The notes under the pieces: model-generated
The model's input: only the letters and a program-made list of their open reading frames with translations
Told to the model about the DNA's origin: nothing
Database searches by the model: none
Part shown: one piece after another, positions 17,013 through 25,843 of the stretch
How the letters are laid out: each line of letters starts with the position of its first letter
Numbering within the stretch: the first letter of the stretch is position 1
DNA from: Paenibacillus allorhizosphaerae
Lineage (GTDB): Bacteria; Bacillota; Bacilli; Paenibacillales; NBRC-103111
Direction: 5' to 3'
NCBI RefSeq assembly: GCF_910594985.1
Contig: NZ_CAJVCE010000026.1
Span: 1-64,000, forward strand
DNA length: 64,000 nt
Translations under genes and position numbers: made by a program

Positions 17013-17026
17013 TAATTATATGAGAG

Positions 17027-17299
17027 CTATAGATTTAACATCATTTCTTCTGCTCTTTTGATCAAACGGGATGTAATTGTGCCGCCTACCGCACCTGCAT
17101 CGCGTGATGCGATATGGCCCCAGTAGTCTTCTTTCATCGTTTGGGCAGGGATCGAACCAAGCTCCGTTGCAAATTCGACATTCGCTCCCGCTAGTCCTTG
17201 TTTCCCAACCGGTAAACCCAGCTCAGCAGCAATCTCATACTTTAAGGCATCGAGTGCTTTACTGCTTTCCGGAACGACTTTTTTATTGTTTTTCGCCAT
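17027..17299 (-). CDS. Alpha/beta-type small acid-soluble spore protein
   Basis: A 90-residue DNA-saturating spore protein. Seen: the family segments ALKYEIAAELGLP and, near the C-terminus, YWGHIASRDAGAVGGTITSRL and IKRAEEMM. EFATELG in the middle matches the site cut by germination protease GPR. It has the Lys-rich start MAKNNKKVVPESSKAL common in this family. AGGGAGG 9 bases before the ATG supports the start. These proteins are normally made under sigma-G, but no convincing sigma-G promoter was found upstream. Confidence 0.95.
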   Translation of the reverse strand: MAKNNKKVVPESSKALDALKYEIAAELGLPVGKQGLAGANVEFATELGSIPAQTMKEDYWGHIASRDAGAVGGTITSRLIKRAEEMMLNL

Positions 17300-17388
17300 G
17301 TCTGACTACCTCCCTAAGTGGAATGTAATCATAGTATTTCCGCGGCCGGTATGGCCACTCGTATTAACTATTGGTTTTATGGGTAAAA

Positions 17389-18009
17389 TTATGGTGTGGC
17401 TTTGGAACCGTCTGCATTCACAAGCAAATAATTGCCGCGAACCATCACGAATATTTCTTGATTGTTTTTAGGAGCGGGCTTGATGCCACGACCCTCTCTT
17501 GGAACGATCAACAAATGGTTTGTTTCTACAGCAGCACCGGCTGCAATATCTTTACCGATTGTAACATCCGGGATGCCATTTTCATCGGAGCTAAATACAG
17601 AGGTTAAGCCTGTGCGAACGATCAGTTCGGTTCCTTCTCCGCCGTAAAGTATTTGCCCGGCTCCCAGTTTGACAATCGTCATATTTGAGTTAGAGCCGGT
17701 TGAAGAAGAACTCGAGGGAGGAGTAGTTACGGTAGATCCATTTCCGTTACTGCCACTGCTACTGGCACCAGCCCTGGCTAACTCAGCTGCAACAAGCTGC
17801 CTGATTTTTTCTTCATTTACAGTTTGCTTGGCAAGCTCCTCAGCAACTTGCTTCTGAATGTTTTGCTCGAAGTAGCTCTTGGTTATAACAGGGTCATCTA
17901 CGGAACCAGGCTGTGTAGTTGTTGTAGCTGAATCGGCATAAGCAAAGCTTAAAGCAGATATGGATAGTATCGCAGCGGTTAGTGTTATTTTTTTGACGCG
18001 GGAATTCAT
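17389..18009 (-). CDS. Secreted protein of unknown function
   Basis: Not recognised as a named family. The 206-residue product has a clear signal peptide (residues 1-25, MNSRVKKITLTAAILSIS then AYA-DS), a charged helical stretch with EELAKQTVNEEKIRQLVAAE (about 45-78), a Ser/Gly/Thr/Pro-rich linker (80-108), and a compact C-terminal domain with KLGAGQILYGGEGTELIVRT and VPREGRGIKP that looks beta-rich. It lies just after the S-layer protein terminator with no clear promoter of its own, so read-through from the S-layer gene is possible. A surface role is inferred only from export. Confidence 0.82.
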   Translation of the reverse strand: MNSRVKKITLTAAILSISALSFAYADSATTTTQPGSVDDPVITKSYFEQNIQKQVAEELAKQTVNEEKIRQLVAAELARAGASSSGSNGNGSTVTTPPSSSSSTGSNSNMTIVKLGAGQILYGGEGTELIVRTGLTSVFSSDENGIPDVTIGKDIAAGAAVETNHLLIVPREGRGIKPAPKNNQEIFVMVRGNYLLVNADGSKATP

Positions 18010-18033
18010 ATCTTCACACTCCGTTGGGTTATG

Positions 18034-18065
18034 TAAAAAAAGAAGACCCGAAGGTCTTCTTTTTG
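18034..18065 (-). terminator. Terminator of the S-layer protein gene
   Basis: AGAAGACC-cgaa-GGTCTTCT forms an 8-bp stem with a UUCG-type tetraloop on the RNA, followed on the minus strand by seven T. It lies 25 bases past the stop. Confidence 0.92.
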
Positions 18066-18089
18066 TGGAGATTTAATGAAACTAAGAGA

Positions 18090-21000
18090 TTACTCTTTAG
18101 ATGTGACAACTTGCGTTGTTACGGACAGACCACTTGGTGCACTAGCCGTCAAGTCGAAAGCTTTAACGTTAGCACCGATTCTAACTTTACCACGGTCATC
18201 GATAGAAACACTGTTATCATCAGCCGTTGGATTTGCCATAGAACCTGTGGAAACATTATTTGCTGTAAACGCTAAGCCGTATACAAAGTTGTAATCAACA
18301 ACTTCTGTTCCTTCAAAAACTTGACCGTACTGATCAGTTACTTTCAAATCCATCAAACCTTTAGAAACAGTACCAGTATATGCATCAGAAATGTTGTAAG
18401 TGTTGCCCGCATTAACCAGTACTTTCGACTTGCCTGCTGTCAAAGAAACTACTTTCATACGCTCGTTTTTAACTGTCACAGGTACAGTTGCAGTCTTATA
18501 TTCGCCTTTTCTGTTTACATAGTTTACAGTAACAGTCGCAGACCCTGTTTTGTATCCAAGAGCGTAGAATTTACCAGTAGTAGCATCCTTAGCAGTTTGT
18601 ACCGACACTGTATCAGAAGACGATACGCTCGATACAGCATTTCTCGGTATGGCTACTTTATCTCCAGAGGAGTTCGTTACATTGAGTACAACTTCTTTAC
18701 TCAACGGGGAGTATACCACATTGTAAATCGCTGAACTCAGGGCTGTACCCGCGCCTCTGCCGCCAGTCGAAACGTTACCGGAAGGTACGTTGTTAGACAA
18801 ACCGCTATCTCTAGTATTAAACATAGTATCAAGAGGAGCTACACTGTAGTTCAGATCCGCATTGTTAGGTACGATACTGAGACTTTTCTCTGTCTTAGTA
18901 AGCACTTGAGTACCCTTACGGATTTCAATACGCAGTGTTGCTTTATCATCAACATTTGCTGCACTACCCGCTACGATTCTGAACCCTTCATTGAAGGTTT
19001 TATAGGAATTCGGATCCCATTCATCGTTAGCGTTGAATTGACTTACATTGAGTGCAGTTCCTTCTTGCGAATCATCATCTTTTGTTAATTTGAAGTTGCT
19101 GCTGCCCTCAAGAGTCATATATACATCTTGAGTTACGCCAGTCGACTGGTATTTCATTTCTTTGCCATATTGGTCAAGAATGACATACTTGAAGCTCGAA
19201 GAAGAACCTTGAATATATTGTTTTGCCGGTGCAACCACTTCTTTGATCTTATCCGGGTAACGAGCATCGCTTACCGTAAACGTTCTTGTAGCGGTGCTTT
19301 GCGCATTTGGCGTCGCGATCATTACCGTAACCGAAATTGCACTGTTTTTGCTTACGCCGTCAAGGTTTTTCAAGTGAATTGAACCTTTGTTCGCACCCGA
19401 ATTCATGATCTTCGGTTCGGCAAAAGAGCTGGTGATTTGGATACGATCGCGGTTCGTATCGCTGGTCAAATCTTCAATGCTCAATTGGTTGCCTTGCGCA
19501 TCGTACGCAATGACCGGGATGTAAACGTCCTTGTCGCCAACAGCGACCACATCGCTGAAGTCACCGATCTCAATCTTTGTCGCCACTTTCGCCGATTGAA
19601 CCTTCACTTTACCGGTTGCCGTAGCCGCTTGCGTCGTTACAGTGAAGTTATAATCAGCAGACTTGTCGATATTCTGAGTCAGAGTAAGCTTCATTCTTGG
19701 AATATTATTGCCATTGTCTTCGAAGGTCGGCTCGATTACCGTTTTGCCTGTCGAGTCGCCAACGTAGTCATTCCAAATTACATTGACAATATCTTTCCAC
19801 TCATTTGCATTACTATTGATTTCTGTCAGGCTGGAATCATAACCGAACATGCCGCCGTATTGATCGAAAAGATTCAGTTCGTACGAAGCCGATTCGCCCT
19901 TAGAAGTGATTGCTTTTGCTTCCGTGTTGGAGTATTGCGCTTCGCCCAGCTCCAGCTTGGACAGGATCGGAGCCGTACCCAACTTAAAGCTCTTGGACAC
20001 CGTAAGATATTGATCGTTGTTCACGATCGTAATCGGAATAATCGTCACACCTTGCTGATAGTTACCTTGCTTTGTATTAAGCTTAAGCAACAATGTGTTG
20101 TCATCTGCTTTTGTAATTCTTGCGTTATCAACACCATACACGCTGTAACCGCCGGCGGAGAAAGAAGCTTTCTCACCATATTGGTTTTTAGCAGCCAGCT
20201 TGAGTACTACGCTATCGGAGTAAGCGATCGTGTCGTTCGCGCTCAGGAAGTCGATACTCTTCAGAACTTCGTTCTCAGCCGTGAATTTCGCAACCGTTTT
20301 GTCAAGGTCTTTCGCATCCAAGCCGCCCAGAGTTACAGAATACTCACCGGCAGTGATTTTAGAGTCAGTCAATGTCAACGTTGCAGTGGAGTTGTTGCTG
20401 TCCCACTTAACTGTAGTTGCAATATCCGAAGAGCCCTTTTTCAGCGTCAAAGTAGCTTTCTTCGTATCAACGTCTCTATCCAATTTTACTTGAACCGTTT
20501 GAACACCAGTTGCTTTTGCTTCGGAAACGGAAGCTTTAACTGGTTTGTTCAGGTTTTTGAATTGAATTTGAGCTTCGTATGCCGAAGTAACAAGCAGGTC
20601 GCGAGTTGCTGCGGAAGCACCACCAAATGTGCCGTCAGTACCGCTGCTCAGAAGCTTCAGTTGAATTGCAAGCGCAACATAACCTTTAGCCCAGTCGGAT
20701 ACTGTTTTGTCAGCAACGCCTGGAGTTGCTTGAGCGTCTTTATCTTTTTTCAGACCGCGAATCAAGAAAGTAGCGAGTTGCTCTTTCGTTACTTCGCCAG
20801 CTGGGTTGAATTGTCCAGGAGCGTAACCGTCAGTGATACCGGCTGCTTTAACTGCTTCGATGTAAGGAAGCGCGTATCCGTTAGCTGGATCGTCTGCTTT
20901 AACATCTGTGAAGCTGGAAGTTTTCAAGGAAGAGTCAACTTTCAGACCGAAGATCAGAGCCGCAACTTTTGCGAATTGTGCGCGGTTCATTTTTTCTTTC

Positions 21001-21236
21001 AGACCGAACGTGCCTTCTTTAACGCCGTCAAAGATACCAGCGGAAATCATTGCATCGAATTTTGCTTTTGTTGCTGCATCGAGATCTTTCAGATCGCTGA
21101 AATTAGCAGATGTTTTTGTTGCATCAGCATTTCCAGCTTCAGTTGTGGTATTGTCACCCTCAGCGGCCAATGCTACGGAAGAAAACATTGAGAACGCCAT
21201 AGCCAGGGACAAAATAGCAGATAAACTTTTCTTCAT
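18090..21236 (-). CDS. S-layer protein with three N-terminal SLH domains
   Basis: A 1048-residue surface protein, probably the main S-layer subunit. The start MKKSLSAILSLAMAFSM is chosen for GGAGGAG upstream and a signal peptide ending VALAA-EG (residue 25). Three SLH domains follow at about 45-100 (NFSDLKDLDAATKAKF), 108-162 (SFTDVKADDPANGYALPYIE) and 175-226 (VSDWAKGYVALAIQLKLL); these bind pyruvylated secondary cell-wall polymer. The rest is a series of Ig-like beta domains (Thr/Val/Lys-rich), as in crystalline S-layer proteins. A long leader with two candidate promoters and a strong terminator fit high expression. csaB, needed for SLH anchoring, is nearby. Confidence 0.93.
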   Translation of the reverse strand: MKKSLSAILSLAMAFSMFSSVALAAEGDNTTTEAGNADATKTSANFSDLKDLDAATKAKFDAMISAGIFDGVKEGTFGLKEKMNRAQFAKVAALIFGLKVDSSLKTSSFTDVKADDPANGYALPYIEAVKAAGITDGYAPGQFNPAGEVTKEQLATFLIRGLKKDKDAQATPGVADKTVSDWAKGYVALAIQLKLLSSGTDGTFGGASAATRDLLVTSAYEAQIQFKNLNKPVKASVSEAKATGVQTVQVKLDRDVDTKKATLTLKKGSSDIATTVKWDSNNSTATLTLTDSKITAGEYSVTLGGLDAKDLDKTVAKFTAENEVLKSIDFLSANDTIAYSDSVVLKLAAKNQYGEKASFSAGGYSVYGVDNARITKADDNTLLLKLNTKQGNYQQGVTIIPITIVNNDQYLTVSKSFKLGTAPILSKLELGEAQYSNTEAKAITSKGESASYELNLFDQYGGMFGYDSSLTEINSNANEWKDIVNVIWNDYVGDSTGKTVIEPTFEDNGNNIPRMKLTLTQNIDKSADYNFTVTTQAATATGKVKVQSAKVATKIEIGDFSDVVAVGDKDVYIPVIAYDAQGNQLSIEDLTSDTNRDRIQITSSFAEPKIMNSGANKGSIHLKNLDGVSKNSAISVTVMIATPNAQSTATRTFTVSDARYPDKIKEVVAPAKQYIQGSSSSFKYVILDQYGKEMKYQSTGVTQDVYMTLEGSSNFKLTKDDDSQEGTALNVSQFNANDEWDPNSYKTFNEGFRIVAGSAANVDDKATLRIEIRKGTQVLTKTEKSLSIVPNNADLNYSVAPLDTMFNTRDSGLSNNVPSGNVSTGGRGAGTALSSAIYNVVYSPLSKEVVLNVTNSSGDKVAIPRNAVSSVSSSDTVSVQTAKDATTGKFYALGYKTGSATVTVNYVNRKGEYKTATVPVTVKNERMKVVSLTAGKSKVLVNAGNTYNISDAYTGTVSKGLMDLKVTDQYGQVFEGTEVVDYNFVYGLAFTANNVSTGSMANPTADDNSVSIDDRGKVRIGANVKAFDLTASAPSGLSVTTQVVTSKE

Positions 21237-21444
21237 AACCTTTTTTTCTCCTCCTCGAATATCTTTCGGTTGTTGAGAGTTCTTTGTAGAATTAAAATTA
21301 TAGCTCGATTCCCTCATTAGCCGATTCACCCCCTTCCCAGAGTTGAGCGTAATTCATTTAGAATAGTTAAGTCTGCAATGTATAAAATTGCAGAAACTAG
21401 TAAACAATAAATACAGGTCAATAGAGACTTGCATGCCATTTAAC

Positions 21445-21473
21445 ATTATACACTGACATGCAACCAAGGTAAA
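21445..21473 (-). promoter_or_regulatory. Candidate proximal sigma-A promoter of the S-layer gene
   Basis: TTTACC, 17 bases, TATAAT on the minus strand: 4 of 6 at -35, perfect -10. Predicted leader about 200 bases. The -10 sits between the arms of a 7-bp inverted repeat. Confidence 0.6.
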
Positions 21474-21679
21474 GAGCTAATTTTGAGAAAATTACCCAGT
21501 ATATTCAGCTCTTGATCTTGTTTTGTTTGTGTTTCATAAGATTAAACGCAGAGCTTTTTAAAAAGTTGCGCTCTTTGAAAAAAACTTTTTTTGTTTTTTT
21601 CGAGGAGGCTTGTGCTCTGTTTTACCGAGCGTATATCATATCATCTATCGTCTCGATGTATCACTCGCTTACGAAACTT

Positions 21680-21708
21680 AGTATACAACGATCTATCAGC
21701 ATCGTCAT
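21680..21708 (-). promoter_or_regulatory. Candidate distal promoter of the S-layer gene
   Basis: ATGACG, 17 bases, TATACT on the minus strand: 4 of 6 and 5 of 6 matches to sigma-A. It would give a leader of about 440 bases. S-layer genes often have several promoters and long leaders. Confidence 0.4.
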
Positions 21709-21738
21709 CAATAAGTATTTTCCAAATCCAATGGTATC

Positions 21739-21769
21739 AAAAAACCGCCGTATCCGTGGATATGGCGGC
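21739..21769 (-). terminator. Terminator of the large SLH protein gene
   Basis: Arms CCGCCATATCC and GGATACGGCGG (one mismatch) are followed on the minus strand by TTTTTT. It begins about 10 bases past the stop. Confidence 0.88.
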
Positions 21770-21778
21770 TTTGAGTGC

Positions 21779-24700
21779 TTATTTCGGAAACTTTTTTTGT
21801 TTTTTCAATATACGTTCGAGCACTGCTGCAGCTTGCACCCGGGAGAATGGTTCTGTCGGGTCAAATCGGTATGTTTTGTTCTTTTGCCCGCTGAGCAGCA
21901 CGTTCTCGATTCCTTCAATATATCCTTCCTTCGCAACCGCTTCGACAGAAGCTTTGGCATACGGATCTATACTTCCTGCGTCCGTAAATAATTTGGCAAG
22001 GTTCGCGTCTACTTTCTTGGAATCGGTACCGACCTTCAGCTCCGCGGCTCTCGCGATCATTACGGCCGCATCCTGCCTTGTAATCCCGTCATTCGGGCTG
22101 AACCTGCCTCCCTGCGTTCCTCTAACAATCCCTACGCGAGCGGCTGTCTCGATATACTTGTAATCGTATAATTTATTCGAGCCAAAACGCTGAACGTCGC
22201 TGAACGTTCCTGTCCCGCTGTAGTTGAGTGGAATATCAAATGTTTTCACCAGCAGCGTTGCGAACTCTCCGCGGCTGATGTCTTCATTCGGCATAAAGTA
22301 ACCGTCAAGCATATTTGTCATATACCCTTTAGCGTACATCGTATCAAGAATATCCCGTCCCCAGGCGTGGGAAGTAATATCCGTGAAGCTGTCGTTCAAG
22401 TACATCACTTGAAAATAACCAAAGTGATCGATCGGGACCGTAATCGTATTATTGGTCTTATCTACCACACCGCCGATGTTCTTCCAGGCGATGGTCGTCA
22501 TGCCGCGGTAATTCTCATAAATATCCATCTGATACACAGTAACATACTTCCAGGCATCCGCACGAATACTCGGATCGTAATTTAATGTAAGTTCTCCGCG
22601 TTTGGTCGGAATAACCATGTTCTTTAATTCGGCTTCATTTTGCTTTTGATAAAATTTAACATTGCCGGCCGTCGTTTCAACGTCGTACGGATCGCGGCCC
22701 GAACCTGTCAAAGCAACCTGGAGCTTGTCGTTATCCTGGTAATCGTTTTCTCCGATATAACCGCCATTAATCCAATACAGCTTGCTCGCTGGCCTGAATC
22801 TATTCTCCGGGTCCTTCAAGAAGAAGGATGCAGTTGCGTCGGAAGCATAATTTTTACTGACCCGCCCGTCCTGAACGTTCGCAATGCCGAATAACAGCTT
22901 CCGGTCACTGGTTAGATACTGGTAAGCAGCCGTCGGATCATTTCGCATCAATTTCGTGTCTTTCGGGAATTTTAACTGTAAATCCCCTTCGAAAAGCTTG
23001 TAACTGCTCTTCAATGTTTCAAGCCATTGAGCGCCTTCTACTGATGTATTCACATTATTCACGATGAAGCTTCCGCTTGTCTTTTCGGTACCGCGGTACA
23101 CGGTAAGTTTGATTGTCGTTTTACCTGCCTTTAACCCCTCATACCGGTAGTTAAAATACGGTTTATTATTGGTTTTGTCAATTTCAGGAAATACGGTGTC
23201 TTTGCCAAACTGAACCGATGTTGCATTTTCAGCCGACAATCGAATGTCTACGAAGTTTCCGTTAACCGTAGCCATTTCCTCGCCTTTCGCATCCTTAATG
23301 GTCGTGGGGTAAATGATCTCATACGGTACCGGCTCGCGGCTGATCGTGATTGTTTTAATTTCGGTTACGCCGCTTTTGTTGGATGCCGCAAATTCGAACA
23401 CGACGTCGCCGTGATATGGCAGTGTAAAGTCGGCAGTCGTGAAGTTAGCATTCGTTTCGACGATATTGGTTATTCTCAAATAATCGTACTGCCCCTTATC
23501 CGAATAGCTTGCCGATGCGTTCCTTGTATCTGTCGTGATTAATGCTTTCCCGTCGCTATCCTTCGCCCGTACGGTCATCTTAATCGTTTCCGTATATACG
23601 AAAGCTCCGGTAAACGAAACGGTTTGAGAATGCGTTACGAACTTGTCCGGCGTCTGGGCTTCCGTAAATTTGTCCAGTGGTATCGGGGAGATCTTCGTAA
23701 ATCCCGGAGTAGGAATCGTAAAATAAAAGATTTCATACTGAACCGACGTCACCGTAGTGTTGTTTAGCTTTAAGTTGAATTTAATCGTATTTCGGCCTTG
23801 CTTCAGATGAGTTTCTTTCGCTGGATCTTGGATCGGCGGACTCCATCGGGCATCGCCCGGATTCAGATCGACCATGAATATAGAAGGATCGGTTCCTTTA
23901 AAATCGCTCGTACTTAACAATGTTCTCCGGTCATTTACAATAACCTCAACATCGTCATACTCTGCGGTCGGCAAATTCATAATTTTTGCTTCAATACAAG
24001 GGTAAGAGCCCGCAACTGAACACTTGGGAGTCTCGGTTTCCTTTTTAATGATCAGGCCGTTGTAGAAATTGATCGGGATTATGTAAGGCGTACTTGTAAT
24101 GACGAGCGGAATTTCTAGTTTACCGATGCTTTTTTCTACGGAATTGACTACCGGAACGACTTCAAGCTTCGTGATTCCATCACGAATGCCGTCTACCGTA
24201 ATGTTCCAAACGCCGTTACCAACATACTGCTTGTTAAGTGTCTTATCTCCAACGGTTGCCTTTATATCGCCACCTTGGGATTGATCCAGGTTTTTTGTGT
24301 TAACGATAAGCGTAACTGGAAGTTCGCTGAGCTCATTATTGCCGTTGGGATTCAAAGGAACCTCAATGTTCTGTCCGTTGGAGTCCTGGCCAATCACCCG
24401 ACTTACCGAAGAAATATAGGGCTGCGAAGCATCAACATATTTAAAATGAAACGTTTGCTTCGGTGGCGCCCCGACTAAACCGCTGTCGGTATAAAAGGTA
24501 ATGATCAGCGTTTGATCGCGGTTATCCGGCATGCCCAAGTCCGTATCGAGATTGATTGAACCAAGATCAAATACTTTATAGGTATTTGTGCTTTCCCCCG
24601 GAATTTCGGTTAACTTTGCTGCATTATCGCGAAAATAAACCCTTTTGGGGATATTTCCGTGAACCAGCTGTATATCGGCATATACATATTTGGTTACGGA

Positions 24701-25540
24701 GGGAGAGGCTGCAGATATGTCAACTTTTAATTTACCCGTCAAACTGACGTTTTTGCTTGAAAGCTCAAGTGTATTTTGATCCACAACATTGTTTCCGGCG
24801 ATTTGAGCGTTGAACAAGTAAGGTTGTCCATTGTTAAATACGAACCGGGTTTCCGTCATATTGGTTATCGTATCGTTGCTGGCTACGATTTTAAAATAGT
24901 TGTCACCGCCTTGCATGACCAGATCGGTTCGGTTAGGGATAAAAGTAAATGCCCCGTTGCTGTTACGATAAGCGGTTACCGGGTTGGCTTGATCGCCTAA
25001 ATATCCCTGTACAATTTTCGCATTTGCAGCCATCCCCGTAATCGTATAGGTCGTTTGTGTCGGATCCTTCGGATAGGTGCCTCCGGTAAGCAGCGGCTCT
25101 TCATTAAACTCCAAATCTGTTATATTGGAAGTCGGAGTAAATATGATGTATACCGGATCGGACGAAAATTTGGTCAAATCCCCTGATATAACGGTAAGCT
25201 TGTTCGTGCCGGAACTGAGCTTAATATTATTGAATACGACTTCGGAAGCGGACGTTTTCACCGCTTTATTGGTTTTTACCTCGACAGGCTCACTACCTAA
25301 GGATACGTTTTGTATTTCATAGTAAATCGAACCGATTTCGGTGTCATCAATGTTCTCCGTCGCAACCGTTACATTAATATACTCGCTTGTTACTGCCGAT
25401 GGTTTCGCAGGGTCCGTGCTGAACCCCTTGATTCTCAGCGCTGAGCTTCCGGCTCCCAACACCGTAACAGGCATCAGCAGCGAAAGCAGCATAGCCATTA
25501 TTAACAGCCCGCTTATGTATCTGTTGCTTGTTCGTTTCAA
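21779..25540 (-). CDS. Large surface protein with three C-terminal SLH domains
   Basis: A 1253-residue exported protein. The start codon is TTG, with AAGGAGG 8 bases before it; a signal peptide ends near TVLGAGSSA (residue 30). The body is a long series of beta-rich, Ig-like repeats. The last 200 residues carry three SLH domains (FTDITSHAWGRDILDTMYAK, TFSDVQRFGSNKLYDYKYIE, LFTDAGSIDPYAKASVEAVA), each with the PNEDISRGEFATLL or PNDGITRQDAAVMI type ending, anchoring it to the pyruvylated wall polymer. A sigma-D-type promoter lies upstream, so it may be made with motility genes. Function beyond anchoring is unknown; adhesin or sheath-like roles are possible. Confidence 0.9.
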   Translation of the reverse strand: MKRTSNRYISGLLIMAMLLSLLMPVTVLGAGSSALRIKGFSTDPAKPSAVTSEYINVTVATENIDDTEIGSIYYEIQNVSLGSEPVEVKTNKAVKTSASEVVFNNIKLSSGTNKLTVISGDLTKFSSDPVYIIFTPTSNITDLEFNEEPLLTGGTYPKDPTQTTYTITGMAANAKIVQGYLGDQANPVTAYRNSNGAFTFIPNRTDLVMQGGDNYFKIVASNDTITNMTETRFVFNNGQPYLFNAQIAGNNVVDQNTLELSSKNVSLTGKLKVDISAASPSVTKYVYADIQLVHGNIPKRVYFRDNAAKLTEIPGESTNTYKVFDLGSINLDTDLGMPDNRDQTLIITFYTDSGLVGAPPKQTFHFKYVDASQPYISSVSRVIGQDSNGQNIEVPLNPNGNNELSELPVTLIVNTKNLDQSQGGDIKATVGDKTLNKQYVGNGVWNITVDGIRDGITKLEVVPVVNSVEKSIGKLEIPLVITSTPYIIPINFYNGLIIKKETETPKCSVAGSYPCIEAKIMNLPTAEYDDVEVIVNDRRTLLSTSDFKGTDPSIFMVDLNPGDARWSPPIQDPAKETHLKQGRNTIKFNLKLNNTTVTSVQYEIFYFTIPTPGFTKISPIPLDKFTEAQTPDKFVTHSQTVSFTGAFVYTETIKMTVRAKDSDGKALITTDTRNASASYSDKGQYDYLRITNIVETNANFTTADFTLPYHGDVVFEFAASNKSGVTEIKTITISREPVPYEIIYPTTIKDAKGEEMATVNGNFVDIRLSAENATSVQFGKDTVFPEIDKTNNKPYFNYRYEGLKAGKTTIKLTVYRGTEKTSGSFIVNNVNTSVEGAQWLETLKSSYKLFEGDLQLKFPKDTKLMRNDPTAAYQYLTSDRKLLFGIANVQDGRVSKNYASDATASFFLKDPENRFRPASKLYWINGGYIGENDYQDNDKLQVALTGSGRDPYDVETTAGNVKFYQKQNEAELKNMVIPTKRGELTLNYDPSIRADAWKYVTVYQMDIYENYRGMTTIAWKNIGGVVDKTNNTITVPIDHFGYFQVMYLNDSFTDITSHAWGRDILDTMYAKGYMTNMLDGYFMPNEDISRGEFATLLVKTFDIPLNYSGTGTFSDVQRFGSNKLYDYKYIETAARVGIVRGTQGGRFSPNDGITRQDAAVMIARAAELKVGTDSKKVDANLAKLFTDAGSIDPYAKASVEAVAKEGYIEGIENVLLSGQKNKTYRFDPTEPFSRVQAAAVLERILKKQKKFPK

Positions 25541-25686
25541 GATGCGTTCCTCCTTGTAGGAAATTATGATTTTGCATGCATGATTCTGCGGCTTTCCACC
25601 TGAGCTCCGTATTGAATAATGACCTCCCCTGACTCCAGCACTATTTCCTTTGATTCAGAAATCATGCAAAACAAAGTGTACTTATT

Positions 25687-25714
25687 TTATCGGCTTCATG
25701 AGATGAAATATTTA
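25687..25714 (-). promoter_or_regulatory. Sigma-D-type promoter of the large SLH protein gene
   Basis: TAAA, 16 bases, GCCGATAA on the minus strand. Both boxes match the flagellar sigma-D consensus essentially perfectly, better than the hag promoter in this window. Predicted start near 25680. No competing sigma-A promoter stands out in the same gap. Confidence 0.7.
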
Positions 25715-25740
25715 GAAGCGTACGGCAAAAATATAACATG

Positions 25741-25784
25741 AAAAAGGCCGCCCCTTCAGTCTTATTGACCTCTTGGGACAGCCC
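25741..25784 (-). terminator. Terminator of the wall-polymer operon after tagO
   Basis: GGCTGTCCC pairs with GGGGCGGCC through two G-U pairs, the inner AGAGGTC/GACT part extends the stem, and TTTTT follows on the minus strand. It lies about 60 bases past the tagO stop. Confidence 0.8.
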
Positions 25785-25843
25785 CTTATAACAACGAAAA
25801 AGTATAATTGCTTATCAAACAACGCCGTTCAGGCTTTCAAAAA

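Larger units (their letters stand above)
21237..21778. other. 542-bp gene-free region upstream of the S-layer gene
   Basis: AT-rich, with no credible gene. It holds two candidate promoters for the S-layer gene, inverted repeats CTGCAAT-N7-ATTGCAG (21373-21393) and TTGCATG-N21-CATGCAA (21429-21463, flanking the -10 of the nearer promoter), a tract A7-C-T7-G-T7 (21578-21600), and the terminator of the preceding SLH gene. Confidence 0.75.
25541..25843. other. 303-bp gene-free region between tagO and the large SLH protein gene
   Basis: No credible gene. It contains the tagO terminator (25741-25784), a sigma-D-type promoter (25687-25714) and a leader of about 140 bases before the TTG start of the SLH protein gene. 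Confidence 0.75.

Noticed and set aside
16874-17026. S-box SAM riboswitch before metK
   Set aside because: The leader is too short and none of the conserved S-box helices or sequences can be found.
17300-17388. Sigma-G promoter before the SASP gene
   Set aside because: An AATACTA resembling the -10 is present but no acceptable -35 lies at the required distance.
19437-21191. Plus-strand frame of 584 codons opposite the S-layer gene
   Set aside because: Antisense to a gene with clear signal peptide and SLH domains; its translation has an odd Arg/Cys/Phe-rich composition and no ribosome site.
25741-25784. GGGGCTGTCCC... segment resembling insertion-sequence ends seen in paenibacilli
   Set aside because: No transposase, no second end and no target duplication; the segment is better explained as the tagO terminator.
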